Positions 50,643-58,699 of a stretch of DNA of 64,000 nucleotides are shown here, piece by piece. The stretch is from contig CAZREW010000006.1 of assembly GCA_964599375.1 (NCBI GenBank), positions 124,001 to 188,000 on the forward strand, written 5' to 3'. How positions within the stretch are numbered: position 1 is the first letter of the stretch; every line of letters starts with the position of its first letter. The DNA is from JAUWCL01 sp964599375 (lineage in GTDB: Bacteria; Krumholzibacteriota; Krumholzibacteriia; Krumholzibacteriales; Krumholzibacteriaceae). Made by a program: the position numbers and the translations under genes. The notes under the pieces were generated by a model that searched no databases, had not been told where the DNA came from, and worked only from the letters and a program-made list of their open reading frames with translations.

Positions 50643-51887
50643 TCATATCCGGCTGAGGATATCGGCGATGATATCGTTGAAGTCCTCCGAATGGCCCACG
50701 AGCCTGCTTCGCACCCTGCCCTCTTCATCAATCACGTAGGTACTCGGCGTGTACATCGTTCCGAGGACATCCCTGGAGTAGGAACTGCTGTCCAGAAGCA
50801 CCGGTACCGTGATCCCCTTGTCCTTCATGATGCCGCGGGTCCTGCCGAGCATCCCCTTCCCGTCGATTATCAGCAGCTTGAATCCGAGGGCCTTCTCCTT
50901 CTTCTTGAGTTCCTCCATTTGCGGCAACTCCGCAATGCAGGGAGGTCAGGTGGGGCTGAACACGGTGATCACCAGCTTCCTCCCGCGGTATCCCGAGATC
51001 GAATGGCGCATGCCCCTTATGTCGACGAATTCCCTGTCGGGGATCTGCGGGCCGTCGATCACCCTGAGAGCCGCGATCCTCGGTCCGAGATCGTTCGGTT
51101 CGGGATAAACAGTCGCGTAGAGGCTGTCGAGCTTGATATATTTCCTGTAGCCTGGCGCGCCGGCCGCCAGATATATATATCTGCCCAGGGCCTCTTCATG
51201 CTTCCCCTCTTCCCAGAGCATGCGCCCGAGAAGCTCGTTGGCGAAGGTATACGAGGACGCGAGCTCGAGGATCTCCTCGGCCTCCTTCTCCCGGCCCTGC
51301 GCTTCGAGGAACTCGGCATAGACGGTGCGGGCATGGTTCTTCCTGTGCTCGTCGGGCGCCGTCTCGATCAGGCGCGAGAAGAGCTCGTCGGCGACCTTCT
51401 CCTGCCCCTTGGCGCCCATCAGGTAATAGCTCATGTACATCAGGAGTCTGAAGTCCGACTCTCCGCTGTCGAGGACTTTTTTCGCGAGCTCGACGGACCT
51501 GAGCGAATCGGTCTCCCAGAAATACTCGAATTCCGCGAAGAGGAGTCTGCCCCGGATGGCCGGGTCATTCTCCTTCTCCATCAATCCGTCGAAATAGGCA
51601 AGCGCCCCGTCGAGATCGCCCTTGTCGACCGCCATAGCCTCCATGATGCCCTCATAGGCCATAGCCCTGTACGGGTGGTCAGGATTGTCGGCCGCGAAGA
51701 TCTCAAGCCTCTCTATCTTCTTGTCGGCGTCATCAACCGAACGGGCTGTCTCCAGTTCCTCGAGAAGATAGAGATCCGATGTTCCGGTCTTTTCCCTGTC
51801 TCCCGAACAGGAAGGCAGGATACAGACCAGGAATACGGCGGCCGTGGCGAATAGTACGGCCGCCGCGGACGGAATGGCCTTTCTCAT
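50643..51887 (-). CDS. selenocysteine-containing thioredoxin-fold lipoprotein (UGA recoded)
   Basis: One frame of 414 residues interrupted only by TGA at 50946-50948, read here as selenocysteine (residue 314). It has a signal with LPSC lipobox (Cys27), a helical TPR-like region (30-250), then a TlpA/redoxin domain: VITVFSPT, Sec, PPCIAELPQMEEL, and the cis-Pro segment MYTPSTYVIDEEGRV. The recoded residue is the first position of the CxxC redox motif (UPPC). Directly after the UGA the mRNA folds into a bacterial SECIS-like hairpin. ATG 51887 is 5-6 nt after AAAGGAG. It should be a periplasmic membrane-anchored thiol/selenol oxidoreductase; the partner is unknown. Confidence 0.85.
50912..50948 (-). 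promoter_or_regulatory. bacterial SECIS-like element with recoded UGA
   Basis: On the minus strand the UGA (50948-50946) is followed at once by CCUCC (50945-50941), which pairs with GGAGG (50916-50912). The upper stem UUGCGG (50935-50930) pairs with CCGCAA (50924-50919). The apical loop is AGUUG, with a G at its second position, 18 nt after the UGA. This meets the known bSECIS pattern (stem-loop just after UGA, G among the first two loop bases, loop 16-37 nt away). Confidence 0.8.
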
Positions 51888-51951
51888 GCTGCTCCTTTCA
51901 TGATGCTTCACGGTTGCTGTCCATGATCACCGTCTGACCGGTCACTTAATA

Positions 51952-53088
51952 TCACAAAGCCCCCTCAATCCCAGCGCTTATGAGCCTTCTCATCTCGTCG
52001 GCCCTGCGCTGCCAGCTTCTCGCGCGTGCGAAATCCCGCAGCGCCTCAGCGTCGCATCCTCTCTCGAGGGCTTCCTCGACCCTGTCGACAAACTCCCCGC
52101 GCGACCTCGCCACGTACACGAGTCCGTCGAGGGATTCTACGTACTCGGAAAACGCCATCGTGACGATCGGCCGTCCCGCCGCCGAGTACTCGTAGAGCTT
52201 GTTGGGGTCGGCCAGGCGCCTCAGCTCGTTGGCTTCGAGCGGTATGATGCATACGTCCATAGACGACAGGTAGGCTCCAAGGTCATCGTAGCCCTTCTCT
52301 CCCATGAAGATGACATTCCTTCTCTCTTCCGCCAGGCGCCGCGCGTCCCCTTCCACATCCCGGAACACCGGGCCAATAAGGACGATCGAGGCCCCGGAAA
52401 ACCTCTCCGCTATCGCTTCCACAAGCCCGAAATCGAACCACTGCGCGATGGCGCCCACATAGCCGATCACCGGGCGCCCGAGGCCCTTCATGTCTGAGGG
52501 GATGCCGGCGGCCGCTGACCGCTGGAACATCTCATAATCGACTCCGTTGCCCAGCAGCACGGGATCCTTCGCCCCCGCTTCCTTAAGCCTTTCTACGAGC
52601 CCCACGCTTACTGCCGTCACCACGTCGGCGTCCCTCGACACCTGCCGGAAACAGCCCGCCACCCAACCCGGCGCGCCGGGGAACGACAGAGGGTCGTCGT
52701 TGCAGTCGTACAACATAAGCCTTCTCGGGAACAGTGGAAGCAACGGGGCGTAGTATACGTTCGATACGTAGAGGACCCTGTCACGCGAGCCGAATCCGGT
52801 CACGGCCAGCAGGATCCTGAGCCAGAGAAACAGCATCGCGTTCCAGAGAAATCTCGCCGGCGGAAAGGAGAACAGCGCCCTTGCCCATCCCTGCGGGAAA
52901 TTCTTGAGGACGGGCACGCAGGCATGGAGGACATTGCCGTCCCTCACGGGCCTGAAATTGCTGCGTCTTCCCCTGACTACCGTGGAAAGGAAAAGGATCC
53001 TGTCATCGGACGGGAACCTCGACAAAATCTGCTGCTTGCGCGTCCTGACATAGCGCCACTGGATCTCCGAAAAGCAGACGATCTTCAA
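51952..53088 (-). CDS. glycosyltransferase family 4-like (GT-B)
   Basis: A 378-residue GT-B enzyme. The C-terminal Rossmann half has RPVIGYVGAIAQWFDFGLVE, VLIGP, a CIIPLEANELRRLADPNKLYEYSA nucleotide-sugar segment with the acidic/glycine pattern of the family, and a terminal helix. It transfers a sugar from a nucleotide donor to a cytoplasmic lipid-linked glycan. The start is TTG 53088 (MKIVCFSEIQW), 5 nt after GGAGG; the frame further upstream lies inside the DegT gene. It is the last gene of a three-gene run with DegT and another glycosyltransferase. Confidence 0.87.
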   Translation of the reverse strand: MKIVCFSEIQWRYVRTRKQQILSRFPSDDRILFLSTVVRGRRSNFRPVRDGNVLHACVPVLKNFPQGWARALFSFPPARFLWNAMLFLWLRILLAVTGFGSRDRVLYVSNVYYAPLLPLFPRRLMLYDCNDDPLSFPGAPGWVAGCFRQVSRDADVVTAVSVGLVERLKEAGAKDPVLLGNGVDYEMFQRSAAAGIPSDMKGLGRPVIGYVGAIAQWFDFGLVEAIAERFSGASIVLIGPVFRDVEGDARRLAEERRNVIFMGEKGYDDLGAYLSSMDVCIIPLEANELRRLADPNKLYEYSAAGRPIVTMAFSEYVESLDGLVYVARSRGEFVDRVEEALERGCDAEALRDFARARSWQRRADEMRRLISAGIEGAL

Positions 53089-53102
53089 GAGGGCCTCCGA
53101 TG

Positions 53103-54212
53103 TCAGACCTGACTGTAGAACTCCGATATCTTTTCCGCGACGTACTCCTGCATCTCCGTCGTGAGTTCCGGGAATATTGGAAGCGCCAGCGTCTCGAGCG
53201 CCGCCCTCTCCGCCTCGGGGCAATCCCCCCTCGCGGCGCCGAGGAATGAGAAGCACTTCTGGAGATGCAGCGGAACGGGATAATATATCTCGCAGCCGAT
53301 ATCGCTCTCCTGCAGGAACGTCTTGAGCTCGTCCCGCCGCGGTACTCTTATCACGTACTGGTTGTATATGTGACGGTTTCCCTCTATGACCGCCGGAGTC
53401 ACCAGCTCCTCTATCCCTCCCAGCATGCGGTCGTACCGGGCGGCGTTCGCGATGCGCGTTTCGCTCCAGGCGTCGAGATACCGCAGCTTGACGAGCAGCA
53501 CTGCCGCCTGCAGGGCGTCGAGCCGGCTGTTGATCCCGACATCGTCATGGTAGTACCTCTCCCTGCCACCGTGGTTTCTCAGCCTGCGCAGGTCCTCGGC
53601 GAGGCCCGCGTTGTCTGTGGCGACCATTCCGCCGTCGCCCGCGCCTCCGAGATTCTTCGACGGAAAGAAGGAAAAACAGCCGGCAAGACCCATAGAACCG
53701 GCCCTGCGCCCCCTGTACTCGGCGCCGATCGCCTGGCAGGCGTCCTCTATCACCGGTATCCCGCGCTCCCGGGCCGCCTCGAGTATCGGGTCCATGTCGG
53801 CCGGCTGGCCGTAAAGATGGACGACAAGGACAGCTTTCGTCTTCTCCGTCATCGCGTCCGCGACCTCGGCCGGATCGATATTGTATGTCTCAGGGTCTAT
53901 ATCGGCGAAGACGGGCCTGGCACCGAGCCTCGTTATGCTGCTGACGGTCGAGAAGAATGTATAGGGCGTCGTTATGACCTCGTCCCCGGGCCCGATACCG
54001 AGAGCCATCAGAGTAAGCAGGATCGCGTCGCTCCCCGATGCCACGCCGACCGCTTCCCCGGTACGGCAGTATTCCGCGATGCGTTCCTCGAGCTCGGCCA
54101 CTTTCGGACCCAGGATGAAGTACTGCGACTCGAAGACCTCGGTCACCGCCTCCATCACCTCGCCGCGGATATTCTCGAATTGCGCCGTAAGATCGAGCAG
54201 TCTTACCTTCAA
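53103..54212 (-). CDS. DegT/DnrJ/EryC1/StrS sugar aminotransferase
   Basis: A 369-residue PLP enzyme. It begins VRLLDLTAQFENIRGEV, with SGSDAILLTL near residue 60, the cofactor aspartate in VIEDACQAIGA, and the Schiff-base lysine in FFPSKNLGG. The late YNQYVIRVPRRDEL segment is typical. It aminates a nucleotide-linked keto sugar, giving an amino sugar for the glycan made by its neighbours. Its start overlaps the stop of the upstream glycosyltransferase as ATGA. Confidence 0.93.
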   Translation of the reverse strand: MKVRLLDLTAQFENIRGEVMEAVTEVFESQYFILGPKVAELEERIAEYCRTGEAVGVASGSDAILLTLMALGIGPGDEVITTPYTFFSTVSSITRLGARPVFADIDPETYNIDPAEVADAMTEKTKAVLVVHLYGQPADMDPILEAARERGIPVIEDACQAIGAEYRGRRAGSMGLAGCFSFFPSKNLGGAGDGGMVATDNAGLAEDLRRLRNHGGRERYYHDDVGINSRLDALQAAVLLVKLRYLDAWSETRIANAARYDRMLGGIEELVTPAVIEGNRHIYNQYVIRVPRRDELKTFLQESDIGCEIYYPVPLHLQKCFSFLGAARGDCPEAERAALETLALPIFPELTTEMQEYVAEKISEFYSQV

Positions 54213-55420
54213 ACGTCGCCTCCCGTCCGGCCGGCCAGGCTGTCATAGAGCCTCAGAAGCCCGCCGCTGGTGCTTTCCCAGTTGTATCTGTCGAGAAACG
54301 CCTCCCTGCCGGCCGACGAGACCCTCGCCCGCAGGCCGGGGTCGTCGTGCAGCCGCTTGACCTTCGCGGCGAAATCCGACGGATCGTTATACCTGAACAC
54401 GAGCCCGCCCCCCGAATCCTCTATTACCCTCGCCAGCGGGGGGCAATCGCTGACCAGCGCCGGCTTGCCGAGCATCATGTACTGGAATATCTTGTGCGGT
54501 ATCGTCGTGTCGGTGTGGGGATTCCTCTGGTGCGGCACTATGCATACATCGCTCGCGTGTATGTAACTCCATATGCTTTCAAAGTCCTGCCAGCCGGTAA
54601 ACTCGACTGCGTCGCCGCATCCGAGTCTCTCGACGAGTCCGGTGAGATAATCCATATAGGGCCTGTTCCTGTCGCCGACCAGGAGAAGAAGCACTTCCGG
54701 CACGGCCTCACGCAACTGGGGCATCGCGCTGATCATCACGTCGAGGCCCCTGTGCGTGGAGAACTTGCCTACGTACGAGATCACGAACCTGTCGCGGTAT
54801 TTCTCGAGAATCCCGAGATCGACGGGGGCCTGCTCACCTTTACGATGCGCCGTGTTCGGGACAACGTATATCTTTTCTCCGGGGATCCCGATCCCCTCGA
54901 GCCGCCTCTTCGATTCCTCGACGACCGCTATGACCGCGTCGGCCTCACCGAGGATCTCCCGCTCGTAACGGGCCCAGCGTTTGAAGTCGTATATGGTCTT
55001 CTTCTTCAGCCAGCTCGTGTACCAGACCTGCAGCCCTCCTGGGAAGTTCTCATGGAGGTCGGCGACTACCGGGATACCCTCCGCCTTCCCGACACGGACC
55101 GCCTCGCCTACAAGCGGCAGGTCGTGCACGTGCAGCACGTCGATCTTCCTGTCGCGGACGAAGCTGGTGATCGCGCGTCTCCAGAGGCCGTCGCGGAAGG
55201 TAAAATTGAACGTGTACCTGTGGAACTTCTCCCTCACCGGGCTCATCCTCACTCCCCGCAGCAGGCGCATCCCTTCCCATATCTCCTCGCGGGACTGGTC
55301 GCCTGCCCGCTCGAGGAGGAGATGGACCTCGTGCCCGGCACGCACAAGGGTCCCCGCTTCCTTCTCCACCCGTATATCGTTTGGAGGGATCGTAGCCTGG
55401 AGGATCATTCCGATTCGCAA
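54209..55420 (-). CDS. glycosyltransferase family 4 (GT-B)
   Basis: A 403-residue GT-B enzyme. The N-terminal pattern RIGMILQATIPPNDIRVEKEAGTL is typical of GT4 proteins, as are FVISYVGKFSTHRGLDV in the middle and the late CIVPHQRNPHTDTTIPHKIFQ segment with LGKPALVSDC. The start is TTG 55420, 6 nt after GGGAG and matching the family N-terminus; the frame continues far upstream into the divergent methyltransferase gene and cannot be coding there. First gene of the glycosyltransferase-DegT-glycosyltransferase run. Confidence 0.9.
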   Translation of the reverse strand: MRIGMILQATIPPNDIRVEKEAGTLVRAGHEVHLLLERAGDQSREEIWEGMRLLRGVRMSPVREKFHRYTFNFTFRDGLWRRAITSFVRDRKIDVLHVHDLPLVGEAVRVGKAEGIPVVADLHENFPGGLQVWYTSWLKKKTIYDFKRWARYEREILGEADAVIAVVEESKRRLEGIGIPGEKIYVVPNTAHRKGEQAPVDLGILEKYRDRFVISYVGKFSTHRGLDVMISAMPQLREAVPEVLLLLVGDRNRPYMDYLTGLVERLGCGDAVEFTGWQDFESIWSYIHASDVCIVPHQRNPHTDTTIPHKIFQYMMLGKPALVSDCPPLARVIEDSGGGLVFRYNDPSDFAAKVKRLHDDPGLRARVSSAGREAFLDRYNWESTSGGLLRLYDSLAGRTGGDV

Positions 55421-55555
55421 GTCGTACTCCCGCAGCGGCGGCGCCAGGAAGCGCCGTGATGTCAACATCAGGTCGGCATATTGGGGAATAATATGCGCCG
55501 GGGGCCGGGCGGTAAAGAGTAGATTTTGAGCCCGCTCTGGCATATAGTCGCCATT

Positions 55556-56713
55556 ATGGATGAAAAGACCGGCAGAACGCGGATAGAAAGGATCGTCTAC
55601 GGGGGCCTGGGACTGGCCTATTTCGAGGACAAGACCCTCTTCCTCCCCTACGCCTCGGAAGGAGAAACGGTCGAGTTCACGGTCACCGCCAGAAAGAAGA
55701 ATTGCCTTTTCGGAGAGATCACGGCGGTCATCGAGTCTTCCCCGTCGAGAAGGGAGGCACAGTGCCCTGTCTTCGGCAGGTGCGGCGGGTGCCACTTCCT
55801 GCACCTTGATTACGAGGATGAAGGAAGGATCAAGAGAGACACATTCCTGTCGACGCTGAGGCGGATCGGGGGCATCGATACTGAGGTGGCGTCATATACC
55901 CCCTGCCCCGAGCGCTTCGGCTACCGCAATCACGCCCTCTTCAAGGTCGGATCGGACGGTACCAGGGGGTTCTCCAGGAGGGAATCGGAAGAGATCGTGC
56001 CCTTCCCGGAGCAGGGCTGCCTTCTCCTTCCACCAGAGATGAGAGAGGCGATCGCCGCCCTCGAACCGGGGTCGCTGAGGCCCGGCGGTAAGGTAAGGGC
56101 GAGGCTGGACAGTTTCGGCGCGGTCCATTTCTGGGGGGTCGACGGCGTAATCAGCCCGCCCGACATACTGATGAAGGCCGGCGATCTCAGCTTTCCCGTC
56201 TATCCCGAGGCGTTCTTCCAGATCAACCGGTACCTGAACGACACCCTGATGCGGCTTGCCGTATCGCTCCCCGGCAGGACGGCGAAAAGGTTCCTCGACC
56301 TTTACTGCGGTGTCGGGTTCTTCACCCTGCCTGTGGCGGGCAGGGCCGTCGATGCCGTAGGGATAGAGGTCCAGCGGCAGGCTTACAGGAGCGCGGTCGC
56401 CTCGGCTAAGATCAACAAGGTGGCCAACGTCAGGTTCATAAGGGAGACCGCCGAGAGGGGCCTGTCCAGAGCGGGCGAGGCTGATCTCGTCCTTACGGAT
56501 CCGCCAAGGTCGGGGATCGCCAGGAGCGTCATGAGCTCTCTGATCAGGCTCCGCCCCAGGGAGATCATCATGGTATCGTGCGACGCGCCCACATTCGCCC
56601 GCGACGCGGCGAAGCTCGTCGAGGCTCAATGGACGCCTTCCGAGATACACCTCATCGACATGTTCCCGGGGACTTATCACGTGGAGTCGGTGGCCCTCTT
56701 CAGGCGCGACTGA
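55556..56713 (+). CDS. 23S rRNA/tRNA uracil-5 methyltransferase (RlmD/TrmA type)
   Basis: A 385-residue protein. It has an N-terminal TRAM domain (residues 5-60). The [4Fe-4S] cysteines of the RlmD group are Cys70, Cys76, Cys79 (CPVFGRCGGC) and probably Cys155 (EQGC). A methyltransferase domain carries DLYCGVGFFTLP and the catalytic cysteine in VSCDAPTFARD (Cys342). It makes 5-methyluridine with SAM. The ATG at 55556 lies only about 8 nt after a TATAGT hexamer (55543-55548), so transcription might start almost at the AUG. Confidence 0.88.
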   Translation: MDEKTGRTRIERIVYGGLGLAYFEDKTLFLPYASEGETVEFTVTARKKNCLFGEITAVIESSPSRREAQCPVFGRCGGCHFLHLDYEDEGRIKRDTFLSTLRRIGGIDTEVASYTPCPERFGYRNHALFKVGSDGTRGFSRRESEEIVPFPEQGCLLLPPEMREAIAALEPGSLRPGGKVRARLDSFGAVHFWGVDGVISPPDILMKAGDLSFPVYPEAFFQINRYLNDTLMRLAVSLPGRTAKRFLDLYCGVGFFTLPVAGRAVDAVGIEVQRQAYRSAVASAKINKVANVRFIRETAERGLSRAGEADLVLTDPPRSGIARSVMSSLIRLRPREIIMVSCDAPTFARDAAKLVEAQWTPSEIHLIDMFPGTYHVESVALFRRD

Positions 56714-56731
56714 CCGGGTCGCGGAGGATGG

Positions 56732-57814
56732 TCATTCCGCGATGTCGGTCCACTGCTGCTTTACGTTGAGCCTCTCTTTGTCGTAGAACTTCTCGACATT
56801 TACAAGGCTCGGGGATTTCCTGATCTCGGGCAGCCTTATCTTGACCAGCCTCGCTCTCTGGACCCCCACGTAGAACCCGTAGTCGCCGTTCCTTATCATC
56901 TCGACCGCGTTGTTGCCGAACCGCCTGCCCATCGCCCTGTCCTTCTGGGTCGGAGGGGCGCCGCGCTGCAGGTAGGCAAGGGCCGTGTACCTCGTATGCC
57001 GGAAGTCGTGCTCGAGAAGGCCCTTGAGGTAGTTCCCCACACCACCGAGGCTGTAATGGCCGAACTCGTCGAGCTTGGTGTCTTTGCGGACCTCCTCCTC
57101 ACCCTCTATGTGAGCGCCCTCAGATACTACGATCATCTTGTAGATCTGGTCGAATCCCTGCTCGCGGCTCTTCTGCAGCAGCTCTCGCAGTATCTCCTTG
57201 AGATGATCCACGCTGAAAGGATGCTCAGGGATAAGGATGACGTCGGCGAAGGCGGCCTCGCCGCCGCGAAGCGCGAGCCAGCCGGCATGCCTTCCCATGA
57301 CCTCGAGGAAGAAGACCGTCTGGTGGGACTCTGCCGAGTGCGCTATGCGCTGCGCGCTCTCACAGATGACGTTGAGGGCCGTGTCGTACCCGAGCGAGTA
57401 TTCCGTACCGTACAGGTCGCGGTCGATCGTCTTGGGTATGCCGACCACCGGTACCCCCCGCTCGAAGAGATAGGATGCCGCACCGAGAGTGTCCTCTCCG
57501 CCGATCGCTACGATGGCGTCGATCCCCAGCTTCTTCATGTTCGCTATTACGGTGTCCGTCCTGTCGTTGTTGGCGGCTACGGGGTTTGTCCTGCTGCACT
57601 GCAGCTTGCTGCCGCCCAACCGGCCGTACTCCCTTATGATCTCGGGGCCGAGCTCAACGACATGGTTCTCGTTTTCCTTGATGCAGAGCGCTTCCCAGCC
57701 CCTCTTGAGGCCCAGCACAGTGTCTCCGTACATCGACGCGCGCTCGACTACTCCAGCCACGGCCGGGTTCAGTCCAGGGGCGTCTCCTCCGCCTGTAAGC
57801 ACTCCTATCCTCAT
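56732..57814 (-). CDS. 6-phosphofructokinase, probably pyrophosphate-using or mixed type
   Basis: A 360-residue PfkA-superfamily enzyme. The loops are TGGGDAPGLNP (residues 7-17), GGEDT (105-109) and PKTIDRDL (127-134). ATP enzymes of the E. coli type have Gly at the equivalents of Asp108 and Lys128; Asp plus Lys here is the combination of PPi-dependent enzymes and some mixed-substrate group III enzymes. The catalytic Asp131 and Asp133 are kept, while the residue between them is Arg instead of Asn. Phosphoryl donor choice is inferred. Confidence 0.92.
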   Translation of the reverse strand: MRIGVLTGGGDAPGLNPAVAGVVERASMYGDTVLGLKRGWEALCIKENENHVVELGPEIIREYGRLGGSKLQCSRTNPVAANNDRTDTVIANMKKLGIDAIVAIGGEDTLGAASYLFERGVPVVGIPKTIDRDLYGTEYSLGYDTALNVICESAQRIAHSAESHQTVFFLEVMGRHAGWLALRGGEAAFADVILIPEHPFSVDHLKEILRELLQKSREQGFDQIYKMIVVSEGAHIEGEEEVRKDTKLDEFGHYSLGGVGNYLKGLLEHDFRHTRYTALAYLQRGAPPTQKDRAMGRRFGNNAVEMIRNGDYGFYVGVQRARLVKIRLPEIRKSPSLVNVEKFYDKERLNVKQQWTDIAE

Positions 57815-57861
57815 ACTCCGCCTTCCCGTGTCAGATGTCCCATGAACAAAACAGCGGTGGT

Positions 57862-57891
57862 ATATTACGCCCCCGGCGCTCTCCAGCGCAA
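57862..57891 (-). promoter_or_regulatory. candidate promoter of the phosphofructokinase gene
   Basis: Minus strand TTGCGC (57886-57891), 18-nt spacer, TAATAT (57862-57867). Start point near 57855, leader about 40 nt. Confidence 0.45.
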
Positions 57892-57946
57892 GACAACCTT
57901 TTCCCCTGCGGCCGGGAAGCGGCGCGCTCCGGGGCGGGTGATCCGC

Positions 57947-58462
57947 TCAGCCGCACTGCCCGCCGCGCCGCCTGAACTCCTCGATCGAGACGTCCTTCCG
58001 GTAGCACCCGCTCGTGACGTATTTCAGGTTGAGCATGAACTGGCCGGGCTCCTTGAATCCCGTGTCCACGAATATCAGCCCGCCCTTCTCGTCCAGATAG
58101 GCGACAGAGGGGTATCCACGGAGCCTGAAGGCCTTCGCGAGGCCGGCCGGCGTGTAGGTGCGACCGCCGTACTTCAGGTCGCCCGTTGTCTGCTCGGCGT
58201 CGACCCTTATCGTTATGAAATGCTCGCTGAGATAGGAAGCGACCGCCGTGTCGCTGAAAGTCTTTTTATCCATGACCTTGCACCACCGGCACCACGACGT
58301 GTAGAAATCTATCACTACCGGCTTGCCTATATCGCGGGCGAGGTCCATCCCCGCTTCGAAGGACATCCAGGCACTGGTCTTCTCGACCTTGCCTTCACCG
58401 CCGCCGCACCCGGCAAGCAGTACTGACAGGGCCACGATCGACGCTATCCTTATAAAAGACAT
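57947..58462 (-). CDS. thioredoxin-fold lipoprotein (CxxC)
   Basis: A 171-residue protein with a perfect lipobox LAGC (Cys19) and a thioredoxin domain whose redox motif is CRWC in VIDFYTSWCRWCKVM. A cis-Pro segment GYPSVAYLDEKG follows. The type is that of DsbD-gamma-like/thioredoxin_7 proteins, which pass electrons in the periplasm. ATG 58462 is 7 nt after AAGGAGC. It contrasts with the selenoprotein at 50643-51887, which has Sec in the equivalent first Cys position. Confidence 0.88.
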   Translation of the reverse strand: MSFIRIASIVALSVLLAGCGGGEGKVEKTSAWMSFEAGMDLARDIGKPVVIDFYTSWCRWCKVMDKKTFSDTAVASYLSEHFITIRVDAEQTTGDLKYGGRTYTPAGLAKAFRLRGYPSVAYLDEKGGLIFVDTGFKEPGQFMLNLKYVTSGCYRKDVSIEEFRRRGGQCG

Positions 58463-58561
58463 CCGGTGCTCCTTTCCGGTATTTGAAATCACCCTGGAAA
58501 TATATCCACGGCAGGGCCGATGTACAAGCCCGCTTTGGGGGGTTCCGGGGCCATCTCCCGC

Positions 58562-58590
58562 TTGAAAAAAGGCCGGGCGGCCTGTATCAT
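58562..58590 (+). promoter_or_regulatory. sigma-70 promoter of the S9 peptidase gene
   Basis: TTGAAA (58562-58567), 17-nt spacer, TATCAT (58585-58590); each matches the consensus at five of six positions. The spacer holds the palindrome GGCCGGGCGGCC (58571-58582). Start point near 58597, leaving a leader of about 100 nt. Confidence 0.6.
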
Positions 58591-58699
58591 CTTCTGACGG
58601 CGGCCAGGCGCCGCAGAATACGATCCCGCTGCCGGGCTAGAGGCGCCAGACCGCATGATGTCCGGCACGCCGTCTGTCTCTTAAGCAGAAAGGACCCTG

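Noticed and set aside
50643..50927. Separate 94-residue thioredoxin-like gene
   Set aside because: It lies in the same frame as the upstream lipoprotein frame, lacks its own ribosome site, and begins after the redox motif. Reading through the TGA as Sec explains both parts.
58570..58583. Minus-strand intrinsic terminator (AGGCC/GGCCT then T6) as a leader attenuator of the thioredoxin lipoprotein
   Set aside because: The sequence is the spacer of a good plus-strand promoter for the S9 gene (58562-58590), and no minus-strand promoter was found upstream of it. Kept only as a palindromic spacer.
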